From Dysgonomonas sp. UBA5412 (lineage in GTDB: Bacteria; Bacteroidota; Bacteroidia; Bacteroidales; Dysgonomonadaceae): DNA of 38,989 bases. The stretch spans positions 1 through 38,989 of the forward strand of contig DHNQ01000017.1 of NCBI GenBank assembly GCA_002409595.1, written 5' to 3'. Position numbers and translations under genes: made by a program. Under the pieces are notes generated by a model. That model searched no databases, was not told where the DNA came from, and saw only the letters and a list, made by a program, of their open reading frames with translations. The number at the start of each line of letters is the position of its first letter. Within the stretch, counting starts at the first letter, position 1. Shown here piece after piece: positions 1-8,610 of the stretch.

Positions 1-2177
1 CCACGTAACTGACGGTCTACACGACGAGATTCATGTCTTTCTGTACCAATGATAGCCAACCCTCCGGCTTCTTTTACACTCGGAGCGAGTTTAATATCCG
101 TACCACGACCAGCCATATTGGTGGCAATAGTCACAGCTCCCGGTTGTCCGGCAAGTGATACAACTTCGGCTTCTCTTTGATGTAACTTAGCATTCAATAC
201 ATTATGTTTGATCTTACGCATTGTAAGCATCTTGCTAAGCAACTCCGATATCTCAACAGAAGTAGTACCAACTAGTACGGCACGTCCTTCTTCCACTAGT
301 TTTTCAATTTCTTCTATAACCGCAGTATATTTTTCTCGCTTAGTCTTATATATACGGTCATTTAGGTCTTTGCGAGAAATAGGTCTGTTAGTTGGAATAA
401 CAACTACGTCTAATTTGTAGATGTTCCACAATTCTCCAGCTTCTGTTTCCGCTGTACCGGTCATACCCGAAAGTTTGTGGTACATACGGAAATAATTCTG
501 CAAAGTAATAGTTGCAAAAGTCTGTGTAGCAGCTTCCACTTTTACTCGTTCTTTTGCTTCTATCGCCTGATGCAATCCGTCAGAATAACGGCGACCATCC
601 ATAATACGACCTGTCTGCTCATCAACGATCATCACTTTGTTGTCCATTACTACATATTCATCATCCTTTTCGAATAATGCGTATGCTTTAAGTAATTGAT
701 TTACTGTATGAACTCGCTCTGATTTGATTGAGTAGTTTTGCATCAAATCATCTTTCTGCTGAGCTTTTTCGCTATCTGATGCAGATATATTTTCTAATTC
801 GGACAGTTGAGCACCAATATCAGGTAAGACAAAGAATAAAGGATCGTCCGAGTTACCGGTTAATAAGTCTATACCTTTGTCAGTCAGTTCAATACTGTTG
901 TTTTTTTCATCAATAACAAAATATAGATCGTCAGTAACAATGTGCATATTACGCATTTGTTCTGCCATATAATGTTCTTCTGTTTTCAGCATCGAAGCTT
1001 TTATACCCGGCTCACTAAGGAATTTGATCAACGGTTTGTTTTTGGGTAATCCTTTGAACGAACGGTACAACAACAAACTTCCTTCTTCTTGCTCTTTTTT
1101 GTCGTTGGATGCCATTTTAGCTTTGGCTTCTGCCAACAACTTAGTACAAAGATCTCTCTGTGCTTTTACAATGATTTCTACACGAGGACGAAATTCTTCA
1201 AACAACTGTTGTTCTCCTCTAGGTATAGGACCGGATATGATCAAAGGTGTACGGGCATCGTCTATCAACACAGAGTCAACTTCATCGACAATAGCATAGT
1301 TATGCTTGCGTTGAACGAGATCAGATGGATTGATGGCCATATTATCACGCAGATAGTCGAAACCAAATTCATTGTTTGTTCCGAATGTGATATCTGCCTG
1401 ATATGCCTGACGACGCCCTTCCGAGTTTGGTTGATGTCTATCTATGCAATCTACCGAAAGTCCGTTGAACATATAGATTGGTCCCATCCATTCCGAGTCA
1501 CGTTTTGCCAGGTAATCATTTACTGTAACCACATGTACCCCATTTCCGGTCAGAGCATTCAGGAACACGGGTAGTGTACCTACCAGCGTTTTTCCTTCTC
1601 CGGTAGCCATTTCGGCAATTTTACCTTTATGCAAAACGACCCCTCCGAAAAGCTGAACATCGTAGTGGATCATATCCCATACTATTTCATTTCCTCCGGC
1701 TGTCCAATGGTTGTAGTATATTGCTTTATCGCCATCTATTTCGACAAAGTCATGTGTTTCTGCCAATTGTCTGTCAAAATCGGTGGCTGTAACGATTATT
1801 TCTTCATTTTGAGTAAAACGGCGTGCAGTATCTTTTACGATAGAAAATGCTTCAGGCATCACTTTTTCAAGTATTTCTTCGTATTTTTCTGTTACGCCCT
1901 TTTCCAACTTATCAATTTCAGCCCAAATGTCTTCTCTCTTGTCTATATCAAGAGTCTCTACATTGGCTTTTAGTTCAGCTATTTTATTTTTTTCTGCGGC
2001 TACATAGTCTTGAATCTGTTGTCTTATTTCAGCCGTCTTTGCTCTAAGTTCGTCATGAGAAAGTTTCTCAATGGTAGGGTATGCAGCTTTGATGCGCTCT
2101 ACATAAGGAGTTATTTCCTTGGCGTCGCGTTGAGCTTTATTTCCGAATAGTGATGATAAAATATCAGCGAATCCCAT
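1..2177 (-). CDS. secA: SecA preprotein translocase ATPase (C-terminus cut by window edge)
   Basis: This is the cytoplasmic ATPase that pushes unfolded precursors through SecYEG. I translated it by eye from the ATG at 2177, starting MGFADILSSLFGN, and about 725 codons are open to the window edge. The Walker A motif MATGEGKT lies near residue 190, the DEVD box (AIVDEVDSVLIDDARTP) near 300, and TSVEISELLS and MAGRGTDIKL in the second nucleotide-binding domain. The last visible residues, ESRRVDRQLRG, are motif VI, so the helical scaffold and C-terminal domains lie outside the window. The N-terminus has an extra charged helical stretch before the first motor domain, common in Bacteroidota SecA as I recall. 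It starts 32 bp after the phosphatase-fold gene on the same strand, so it is probably the last gene of that operon. Identification is very secure. Confidence 0.97.
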   Translation of the reverse strand, partial: MGFADILSSLFGNKAQRDAKEITPYVERIKAAYPTIEKLSHDELRAKTAEIRQQIQDYVAAEKNKIAELKANVETLDIDKREDIWAEIDKLEKGVTEKYEEILEKVMPEAFSIVKDTARRFTQNEEIIVTATDFDRQLAETHDFVEIDGDKAIYYNHWTAGGNEIVWDMIHYDVQLFGGVVLHKGKIAEMATGEGKTLVGTLPVFLNALTGNGVHVVTVNDYLAKRDSEWMGPIYMFNGLSVDCIDRHQPNSEGRRQAYQADITFGTNNEFGFDYLRDNMAINPSDLVQRKHNYAIVDEVDSVLIDDARTPLIISGPIPRGEQQLFEEFRPRVEIIVKAQRDLCTKLLAEAKAKMASNDKKEQEEGSLLLYRSFKGLPKNKPLIKFLSEPGIKASMLKTEEHYMAEQMRNMHIVTDDLYFVIDEKNNSIELTDKGIDLLTGNSDDPLFFVLPDIGAQLSELENISASDSEKAQQKDDLMQNYSIKSERVHTVNQLLKAYALFEKDDEYVVMDNKVMIVDEQTGRIMDGRRYSDGLHQAIEAKERVKVEAATQTFATITLQNYFRMYHKLSGMTGTAETEAGELWNIYKLDVVVIPTNRPISRKDLNDRIYKTKREKYTAVIEEIEKLVEEGRAVLVGTTSVEISELLSKMLTMRKIKHNVLNAKLHQREAEVVSLAGQPGAVTIATNMAGRGTDIKLAPSVKEAGGLAIIGTERHESRRVDRQLR

Positions 2178-2209
2178 ATATTTAGTTTTAAATTTTTTCT
2201 GATTTTTGT

Positions 2210-3796
2210 TTATAATAATTCTGATAATGCTTGTTCTCTTGCAGCATTGGGAGAGCGTATACGCATTATATATGATACGGTGGGTGCTATTTCGGTTGCC
2301 TTTATGGTTCTTCTTATTTTTTCCGGCTTAATGCCGTTTCCGAAGAATATAACGGGACAAATTATAGCATTGTTGCGTATTTGTTTTTCTTTAAAATTCG
2401 GATCTTGTTCGTTTACAATCTTGTATCCGGGTTGTAATTCTACAAAAATGTCTCCACTGGTTTCTTTAGTGTAACCATTTCTGTAATATTCCATTACAGG
2501 ATTCCATTGTCCGTGCTGTATCTGGTATGAAGTATATACTTCTTGTACTCCGGTAAATTCTGAAACAAAATCTGCAGTCTTATCTTGTATCTCTTGCAGA
2601 GAGATTTCTTTTTGTTTTATAAGTTCTTTGTTGAGATATATTTGTCCGTTATAAAATTTATCTACCCACTTATTATCTTTACCGTATATCGCCATCAGAT
2701 ACATATTGAGCAAAGCTTCGCAACGGTTGACATAAAACTTGTTTTCTGCAATATTCTGTTCTCCAGTATATTCAGATTCGTTAGAATTGTAATAGCCGGT
2801 AGATGTGACAAAGATGAGTGTGTTTTTTAATCCTATCGTTTTGTCTACTTCATCCAACAATGCTTCAATCTCTCTATCCAAGCGTGCATAGGTATCTTGT
2901 ATTTCGAAAGAATAGTCTGAAATATTGGTATAGTTTCCGGCATAAAAGGTCAATGCTAGAAAGTCGGGACTGGAGCGTTTGCCCAAATCGGCTTTGGTCA
3001 TTACTTTTACTGCTGTCGATCTTACATTTTCGTTTACAGCCGGAGTTTGTTTAGCTTTTATATACGTTGACTTATCCGTTCCCATGCTATGCAGAAATGA
3101 AGTCATGTTTTGCATATATGGAAAAGCTTTGTAGTCTTTTATACTTAATAGCGGACTCCATTGCATACCCCAAGCGCGTACCGAAAAGTCTGATCCGCTG
3201 CGGTTATCCTGATCTACTGTCCAATAGAAGTTTTTGTAATAAGTTGTAGAAGCCCATTTTCCGGTATAATCGTCTACCCAATAGGCTGTATTACCTTTCA
3301 ATCCTGCCGATATTAAAGCTTGAGATATTTGCGGTGCAAAAGAATACACGTCCGATGCTCCTCTGGATGCAGCTTTTAGTTCGTCTGTTATGGTAGATGC
3401 TTTGATTGCTAGCGGAGAAACTTTGTCTTGTGTATAATTGCCTAAATATGCAGGATCGGTGAATGTCGATATTTCTTGCTGCTTATATGCCAGATACTTT
3501 TTATTTCCTACAATTCCGTGATAAAAAGGTGTTGTACCAGTATATATTGTCGCAATGGCAGACGCATCGTCAAGATTAGGAATATCAAATTTTATATTCT
3601 GATATACAAGTCCTTCATTCAGCAATCGCTTGAAGCCTCTTTCGGTAAATGTATTTTGAAATAGTTCCAGATAATCGCCTCTCAGTTGGTCGATTGTGAT
3701 GCCAATTACTAATTTAGGTGTCTCACGCACAGTGGTCTGTGCATGAACAGATGTTATTGTTAGTACTGCAACTAAAGAGGTTATTATTCTTATCAT
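2210..3796 (-). CDS. Exported alkaline-phosphatase-superfamily protein, probable pseudoenzyme
   Basis: This is a 528-residue protein with a signal peptide (cleavage near SVHA-Q20) and the fold signature of PafA/type I phosphodiesterases: ITIDQLRGDY (34-42), GFKRLLNEG (54-62), IYTGTTPFYHGIVGN (84-98), a DTYARLD segment near 301 and TEIAPTVSYIM near 501. Compared with PafA from memory, most active-site positions are changed. The nucleophilic Thr is Asp77. The metal ligands of the DxxxH motif are Asn288/Ile292, those of the DHG motif are Thr333/Gly334, and the last His is Ile479. The Lys/Arg pair that contacts phosphate also appears lost. Only Asp36 of the first metal site remains. I therefore expect a periplasmic binding or structural role rather than hydrolysis. 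Its ATG overlaps the stop of the DUF4105 gene by four bases (ATGA), so translation is probably coupled, and secA follows. Fold call strong; function unknown. Confidence 0.85.
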   Translation of the reverse strand: MIRIITSLVAVLTITSVHAQTTVRETPKLVIGITIDQLRGDYLELFQNTFTERGFKRLLNEGLVYQNIKFDIPNLDDASAIATIYTGTTPFYHGIVGNKKYLAYKQQEISTFTDPAYLGNYTQDKVSPLAIKASTITDELKAASRGASDVYSFAPQISQALISAGLKGNTAYWVDDYTGKWASTTYYKNFYWTVDQDNRSGSDFSVRAWGMQWSPLLSIKDYKAFPYMQNMTSFLHSMGTDKSTYIKAKQTPAVNENVRSTAVKVMTKADLGKRSSPDFLALTFYAGNYTNISDYSFEIQDTYARLDREIEALLDEVDKTIGLKNTLIFVTSTGYYNSNESEYTGEQNIAENKFYVNRCEALLNMYLMAIYGKDNKWVDKFYNGQIYLNKELIKQKEISLQEIQDKTADFVSEFTGVQEVYTSYQIQHGQWNPVMEYYRNGYTKETSGDIFVELQPGYKIVNEQDPNFKEKQIRNNAIICPVIFFGNGIKPEKIRRTIKATEIAPTVSYIMRIRSPNAAREQALSELL

Positions 3797-5028
3797 CTCG
3801 TTCTAGGCAAGCTGTAAACAGCCTTTCTATTTATTTTTCTATATTGTAAAATATTTATCCCCGATCTTATCGCTATGGATAAGATGAATGGAATAAAGGC
3901 TAATTCTAATTGCTGTGGTATCAAACTCCATGCCAAAAGAAGTGCCAAAAGTGCCACAAAGTTAATAAAATGATAATAATAAATGCACTTTGAAAATGAT
4001 TTTACAAAGAATAACAGTGAAACTATTAATTGAAGTGGATTTAACCATATTATATTCCAATTGGGATTGGTGCAAGGATGTATGGAAAAGAACATTAAGA
4101 AGAAAATTATACACCCTGCTGTCCCGGCAATGAAAAAGAGTATAGTATCAAAAATCTTACCCAAAGTTATCAGATCTTTTTGATAGCTTAGATATGATAT
4201 TAAGAGTGTAATTATCAATAAAATGATTCCTACTTGTAACGGTGTGACCGGAAAGTCTTGTTTGAAAGGGGCAGGTTCTAATATTTCGTTTGTTGATACT
4301 AATAAACTTCGTTGTATGCTATCTCCTTGTATTGTAGCGCCTTGATAGGCATTCATCAAATAGATAGGCAGGAAGTCTTTTTCCCGATCTGTGATTGTTT
4401 TATCTGCATCTGCACCTATTACCAAGTCGATACCAAATTCCATCCATGAGCGTACATGCACACTTTCTCGCACCAAGTCTCTGAATGTTTGATCTTTATC
4501 GGTAGGCGTATAGTTTATTTTACCTTCGATGTATTTTTCTATTATGTTTCGAGGTCGTGTTGCACAATTGTCATAAAAATAGTTGTAACGATACTCTCTG
4601 TTTTCGGGTAATATATTCACCATCAACGCATCGAATATATCTTGTTTTTCTTTTTGCGTGAGGTTGAAAACCTGTTCTACAACGCCTGTTCCTTTTTCTT
4701 TCTGATCCTCCAAATAATATTGATACGGTATTGCAGCCACAATATAATCTGTTTCTCCTTTGATAAATAAAAGAATAAAATTCTTTTTGCTGATATTGAA
4801 AATACCAAAATTGAAGACTGAATCTATATTGCGAGCCGGATCTTTAATCCTTATCGAAGTATGTCCAAACAAGGAATATACTGCTTCATCCCAAGGAGCG
4901 TTGGTAAGTAAACTAATTTGTGCAGAGTCGCTTAACATTATTTGCGACTGCTGTGGTATATTTTGAGCTTTAACAAATAATGAGAAGCTAAAGAAGGCGA
5001 AAAGAGTAATTAAAAGTGTCCGCATCAT
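3793..5028 (-). CDS. DUF4105 (Lnb-like N-terminal domain) membrane protein
   Basis: This is a 411-residue protein with a signal peptide (FVKA-Q22), an exported domain of about 240 residues and some five hydrophobic segments from about 265 to 390. The exported part matches the DUF4105/Lnb_N family: FGHTSIRI with His56, FNFGIF at 73-78, then YNYFYDNCATRPRNII with Cys155. His before Cys, in GHxxI and NCxxxxR settings, is the arrangement of permuted papain-like (NlpC/P60, LRAT) folds, so a thiol hydrolase or acyltransferase acting in the periplasm is plausible but is inference. It is the first gene of a three-gene unit ending in secA. A TATCTTTG -7 box lies about 47 bp upstream. The start could be either of the two consecutive ATG codons. 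Family call good; substrate unknown. Confidence 0.82.
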   Translation of the reverse strand: MMRTLLITLFAFFSFSLFVKAQNIPQQSQIMLSDSAQISLLTNAPWDEAVYSLFGHTSIRIKDPARNIDSVFNFGIFNISKKNFILLFIKGETDYIVAAIPYQYYLEDQKEKGTGVVEQVFNLTQKEKQDIFDALMVNILPENREYRYNYFYDNCATRPRNIIEKYIEGKINYTPTDKDQTFRDLVRESVHVRSWMEFGIDLVIGADADKTITDREKDFLPIYLMNAYQGATIQGDSIQRSLLVSTNEILEPAPFKQDFPVTPLQVGIILLIITLLISYLSYQKDLITLGKIFDTILFFIAGTAGCIIFFLMFFSIHPCTNPNWNIIWLNPLQLIVSLLFFVKSFSKCIYYYHFINFVALLALLLAWSLIPQQLELAFIPFILSIAIRSGINILQYRKINRKAVYSLPRTR

Positions 5029-5235
5029 ATAGAAAAACTTACCTTACAAGTCTTATTTTATTCTAGTTAATACGCAAAGATAGTATTATAGATGAAAATA
5101 TGTAAATGTAATTGCAATTCATTATGATATAATGTTGTGAATTTTATTTAAAAAAAGGTATTTGCATCAGAATATCGAAAATATGCATCATTTTAATTGT
5201 TATTTTTACTATGTCAAAAAATAACTATTCCTATT
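5029..5235. other. Intergenic region between divergent genes
   Basis: This is 207 bp of AT-rich sequence between the divergent DUF4105 gene and the nitroreductase-family gene. It contains one clear Bacteroidota -7 match on the minus strand (5075-5082). I could not identify a convincing plus-strand promoter for the nitroreductase gene, although a TTTG at about 5161 could be a -33 element. Confidence 0.5.
5075..5082 (-). promoter_or_regulatory. -7 promoter box of the DUF4105-phosphatase-secA unit
   Basis: The plus strand reads CAAAGATA, which is TATCTTTG on the coding strand and a full match to the Bacteroidota -7 consensus TAnnTTTG, 47 bp before the ATG. I see no clean TTTG -33 element. Motif match only. 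Confidence 0.5.
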
Positions 5236-5835
5236 ATGAAAAAAAGTTTATTTATTATCATTTTATTGTCCGTAGTCGGTTATATGTCAGCTCAGGATAT
5301 TCAGCTTGTGCCACCAAATCGTACTGGTGGAAAACCGTTGATGGATGCCTTGAATGCACGACAAACGCATCGCAATTTCGAAAAAAAGAATCTGCCTCCT
5401 CAGATTTTATCGGATATGCTTTGGGCTGCTTATGGTTTCAACCGAGAAGACAAACGTACAGTGCCTTCTTCTCAAAATAAACAAGAGGTTGATGTATATG
5501 TAATGTTTAGTACAGGCATTTATTTTTACGATGCAAAGGACAATAAGTTAGTACTGAAAGAAAAAGGTGATTTTCGAGCAGCTCTGGGACAACCTAATAT
5601 TTCGAATAATGCTTCTTTATCATTGATTTATGTAATAAATTTGGATAAAAACAAGCGTGATGCCGGACTTATAGATACTGGATTTTCAGTACAAAATGTT
5701 TATCTCTACTGTGCTTCAGCAGGATTGGGAGCTGTGGCGAGAGGTTCTTTCACAAGACCAGATTTGCATAATGCAATGAAACTTACAGATCAGCAAGAGA
5801 TTGCGCTTGTGCAGGCAATCGGTTATGTGAAATAA
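5236..5835 (+). CDS. Exported nitroreductase-family (SagB/ThcOx-like) flavoprotein
   Basis: This is a 199-residue protein of the FMN-dependent nitroreductase fold, closest in feel to the small SagB/ThcOx-type members common in Bacteroidales. I chose the ATG at 5236 because MKKSLFIIILLSVVGYMSAQ is a clean signal peptide cleaved after MSA; the frame stays open 13 codons upstream without another sensible start. Family marks are ARQTHRNF (FMN phosphate-binding Arg), LPPQILSDMLWAAYGFNR, the substrate-side PSSQNKQ, a central region with SLSLIYVINL, and VQNVYLYCASAGLGAVARGSF near the C-terminus. Most nitroreductases are cytosolic, so the signal peptide implies a periplasmic flavoenzyme; its electron donor is not evident. 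The gene stands alone and ends at a strong bidirectional terminator. Reaction and substrate are unknown. Confidence 0.85.
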   Translation: MKKSLFIIILLSVVGYMSAQDIQLVPPNRTGGKPLMDALNARQTHRNFEKKNLPPQILSDMLWAAYGFNREDKRTVPSSQNKQEVDVYVMFSTGIYFYDAKDNKLVLKEKGDFRAALGQPNISNNASLSLIYVINLDKNKRDAGLIDTGFSVQNVYLYCASAGLGAVARGSFTRPDLHNAMKLTDQQEIALVQAIGYVK

Positions 5836-5864
5836 GAAAAAAGATATGCTATTGTGTTATAAAC

Positions 5865-5896
5865 AAAAAGGCGAATGATAGATCATTCGCCTTTTT
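5865..5896. terminator. Bidirectional intrinsic terminator
   Basis: A perfect 15-bp inverted repeat (AAAAAGGCGAATGAT, loop AG, then its complement ending in five T) sits between the convergent nitroreductase and PCMD-like genes. The A-run and T-run at either end let it terminate both transcripts. Confidence 0.9.
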
Positions 5897-5910
5897 ATTG
5901 TCTTATTTTT

Positions 5911-6897
5911 TTAATATACCAATTTCACATTGTCTATCCACAATTTGCTGTCTGTGCTTCCGGTGTAAGCTCCGCCATTGCTCGATGAAAATTGTAATAT
6001 AATGTGTGTTACCTTTTCGGTAGGCAATGCCCATGTTACTTCACGTATCGGAACAATATTACCTTTGCTGTTTCGTGTATAATAGGCTTGCTCTCCGTCT
6101 TTAAGCCCCATGTATGGTTCATAAAAACTTTTGGTAGAAATATTTCCATAATGTACCTCAAGTCGGTGATTGTTTTGCCAATGCTCTACTGTTTTGTCAA
6201 ATCGTTCCCAACCTGTACCTACGCGCTTTGCATAGATATTACCATCGGCATCTTCCCATCTGTTTTGCAGCAAGACTTGTACTTCAGCCATGTCTTTTCT
6301 GTTTACCTTTTTTTGTTTGCTAAAGCCTGTTGCCTGAATGCAGTCGCCACCCGTAGTCACCTTATAGTCGTATTGCACGGCTTTAGGACGTTTTGTAAAA
6401 GCAATACCTGCAATCATTTTAGACTGCGGATTGTTGGTATCTTTGATCGGCTCTACCATTTCTCCCAAGAATATAGTTCCGCTAGCTAATACATTTATAT
6501 TGATAAGTCCTAGTACAGTACATTTTTCTATTCGTGTTTCCAAGCGGGCACAAGAGCCATTATCTCTTTTTTCGGGAAAAACCGTGATACTCGTTTTTGT
6601 CACACCTTTTACTTTAGCCAAAACAGAAGATACTCCCCAAGGTGAATCGGTCTTTTTATATGCTATATCTTTCAGTGTATCGCCAGTAGCTATTGCATAC
6701 AAATATTTGGTATTTCCACCTATAATTTTCGATTCTTTTATCTGTCTTACTCTCCAATGATTCATGTCTCCGAATGCGATTGGTTCTACTGTTTCTTTCT
6801 TTTGTGCATTGATGACAGATACAGATAATAGACTGAGAATACCCAGTAATTTTATCTTACTTCTTAAATTTTTCATAATCCATTGATATTTAAACAT
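5911..6897 (-). CDS. Exported PCMD-like (putative carbohydrate metabolism domain) protein
   Basis: This is a 328-residue secreted protein. The signal peptide ends at VINA-Q. The rest is beta-rich and resembles PCMD-domain proteins of Bacteroidota: FGDMNHWRVRQIKES near the start, a TSPWGV-like segment (SPWGVSSVL), SCARLETR, ASGTIFLGEM, a long central sheet region (PKAVQYDYKV), and a C-terminus ending in HIILQFSSSNGGAYTG and LWIDNVKLVY, the lectin-like closing strand pattern of the family. Its ATG shares one base with the upstream stop (TAATG), which supports the first Met and coupling to the EptA-like gene; an internal Met eight codons in (MKNLRSK) also makes a good signal-peptide start. Many relatives bind or process glycans, but no catalytic residues can be assigned. 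Family call moderate. Confidence 0.7.
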   Translation of the reverse strand: MFKYQWIMKNLRSKIKLLGILSLLSVSVINAQKKETVEPIAFGDMNHWRVRQIKESKIIGGNTKYLYAIATGDTLKDIAYKKTDSPWGVSSVLAKVKGVTKTSITVFPEKRDNGSCARLETRIEKCTVLGLININVLASGTIFLGEMVEPIKDTNNPQSKMIAGIAFTKRPKAVQYDYKVTTGGDCIQATGFSKQKKVNRKDMAEVQVLLQNRWEDADGNIYAKRVGTGWERFDKTVEHWQNNHRLEVHYGNISTKSFYEPYMGLKDGEQAYYTRNSKGNIVPIREVTWALPTEKVTHIILQFSSSNGGAYTGSTDSKLWIDNVKLVY

Positions 6898-8594
6898 TAA
6901 TGATACATGTTTCTTTCATTGATCAGCTTTCTATCTTCATCTTTCAATCCCGCATTATAAAAGAATATAGGTTTGTCGTGATCGTTAATATACATTCTTT
7001 TTACAGTCTTGAAATTTTCGCTTACCAACGAAAGGTCTGTATCAAAATAGTTGCTGTGTATATGAGCCATATCTAATATTGTGTGAAAGGCTGCATTGGT
7101 AGCAACGGGTTTGTCTTTGTTGGCTAAAGCGTTGGCTACATCGGACGGAAAATCTTCTTTATACTGTTTCGAAAACCAGATGAGCATCGGTATCTTCAAC
7201 TGATAGAAGGTCGGATTGGGCGATGCGTGTAAAAAACGCTGGCGTTTGTCGTCCAAAATATCTTCTCCATGATCTGACGAGTAAAACATAGTAGCAGAAG
7301 CCTCTGACTCTGTTAATATTTGTGTTACACTGTGCAAAAAATTGTCGGTATAAAGAATTGTATTATCGTAGGCATTAACTAAAATGTCTCTTTCCGACCG
7401 TTTTATTTCTTTTACATTATCCGGTGTAAAGACTGAAAATGAGTCCGGATAACGTTCTTTATAATTAAAGTGCGAACCATAGGTATGTAGCACGATGAAT
7501 AAATTTCCGGGTATGGAATCTATATAATGTTTAAATCTAGGTAATAAGGCTTCATCGTGATTGTTGACCTGATCGTTGAAGTGTCTGTAATAATCCAAAT
7601 AATCTGCCTCTTGAGCAAAATAATCTGTAAAAGTATGATTTGCCGATTGATTGGATATAAAAACAGTGGTAAATCCAACTTCTTTAAAAGCTGATATTAT
7701 ACTTTTTTGATCATATATTATATCATAATTCTCAGCCGAGGCTGCCGACATTATGATAGGAACACTTTTGTGAGTGGTATTGGACTGAGTTATGGCATCC
7801 CTAAAAAATACAATATTCGAGTCTTGAGCCAATTTGGGTGTTGTATTGCGTGAATATCCATAAAGTTCCCAATTTTCAGCCCGACCGGTTTCGCCTACGA
7901 CCAAAACATATATTTCACGTTTCTCAGAGCTTATTTCTTTGTGCGCTCCGAATGAGAAGCCTTTGGATGTTTCTTTGTACTGTTCGCTTCTATTCCATTT
8001 ATGTATCGCAAAATCAAGATTATACAATACATTGACAGGGTATACGTCTTGATATAGAGTAAATGTATCAGTGTCTCTATTTTGAGCCGTAAAGCTCAGA
8101 ATGTAAGATAAGAGTAAGATACCTGCCCCGGAAAAAAATATTTTCTTTCTGATAGGAGTATTCCAATAAGTCTTTTTCCTAAAGGCCTTGAATGCAATAA
8201 TTAAAGTAGGTATGTATATCACAATAACAAAAATAACCGAAGGCAGAATACTGTTTAATACTTCTCCCGCCTCTGTAACATTGGTTGTTACAACATTCAG
8301 GAACATATCTACGGCAATTACATCCTCTCCAAAAAGATAAAATACTACAATCTGAAAAGCATGTAAAACCAAAAGAGGAAACAATAATAATTGTATTAGC
8401 CCAATATTTTTTGATAAGGTGAAAACCAGAAAATAAATACCTAATGGGGAGGTTATTAATACGACTTTACCCATAAAAGAGAAAGGCTCAGTAAATATTA
8501 ATCCTATATTGGGTATGAGATTTACTAAGATGAAAAATATGAATACACCGAACGGATTAGTTATAAAACTATTCCAATGTTTTTTTAATTCCAT
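6897..8594 (-). CDS. eptA: Phosphoethanolamine transferase, EptA/MCR-like inner-membrane sulfatase-fold enzyme
   Basis: This 565-residue protein probably transfers phosphoethanolamine from phosphatidylethanolamine to lipid A, on the outer face of the inner membrane. Five hydrophobic helices occupy about 12-170, followed by a periplasmic catalytic domain. The zinc and nucleophile set is intact: VVGETGR (Glu235), SNTTHKSVP (Thr274 as nucleophile, matching the TAxSVP site of MCR/EptA), SSDHGED (Asp441, His442) and FLHASP (His456); HTYGSH near 370 matches the substrate-side His region. The Cys residues that form disulfides in proteobacterial EptA are absent (VPIIMS instead of VPCMFS). It sits 16 bp after an Omp85-like barrel gene and overlaps the PCMD-like gene, so the three are one transcription unit. 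Acting on another glycan, as OpgE does, is the main alternative. Confidence 0.9.
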   Translation of the reverse strand: MELKKHWNSFITNPFGVFIFFILVNLIPNIGLIFTEPFSFMGKVVLITSPLGIYFLVFTLSKNIGLIQLLLFPLLVLHAFQIVVFYLFGEDVIAVDMFLNVVTTNVTEAGEVLNSILPSVIFVIVIYIPTLIIAFKAFRKKTYWNTPIRKKIFFSGAGILLLSYILSFTAQNRDTDTFTLYQDVYPVNVLYNLDFAIHKWNRSEQYKETSKGFSFGAHKEISSEKREIYVLVVGETGRAENWELYGYSRNTTPKLAQDSNIVFFRDAITQSNTTHKSVPIIMSAASAENYDIIYDQKSIISAFKEVGFTTVFISNQSANHTFTDYFAQEADYLDYYRHFNDQVNNHDEALLPRFKHYIDSIPGNLFIVLHTYGSHFNYKERYPDSFSVFTPDNVKEIKRSERDILVNAYDNTILYTDNFLHSVTQILTESEASATMFYSSDHGEDILDDKRQRFLHASPNPTFYQLKIPMLIWFSKQYKEDFPSDVANALANKDKPVATNAAFHTILDMAHIHSNYFDTDLSLVSENFKTVKRMYINDHDKPIFFYNAGLKDEDRKLINERNMYH

Positions 8595-8610
8595 TACGTT
8601 GATATTATAG

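Noticed and set aside
1024..1973. Open frames on the plus strand (for example 1089-1574 and 1629-1973)
   Set aside because: They lie opposite secA, whose conserved protein sequence runs through the whole stretch, and their translations resemble nothing.
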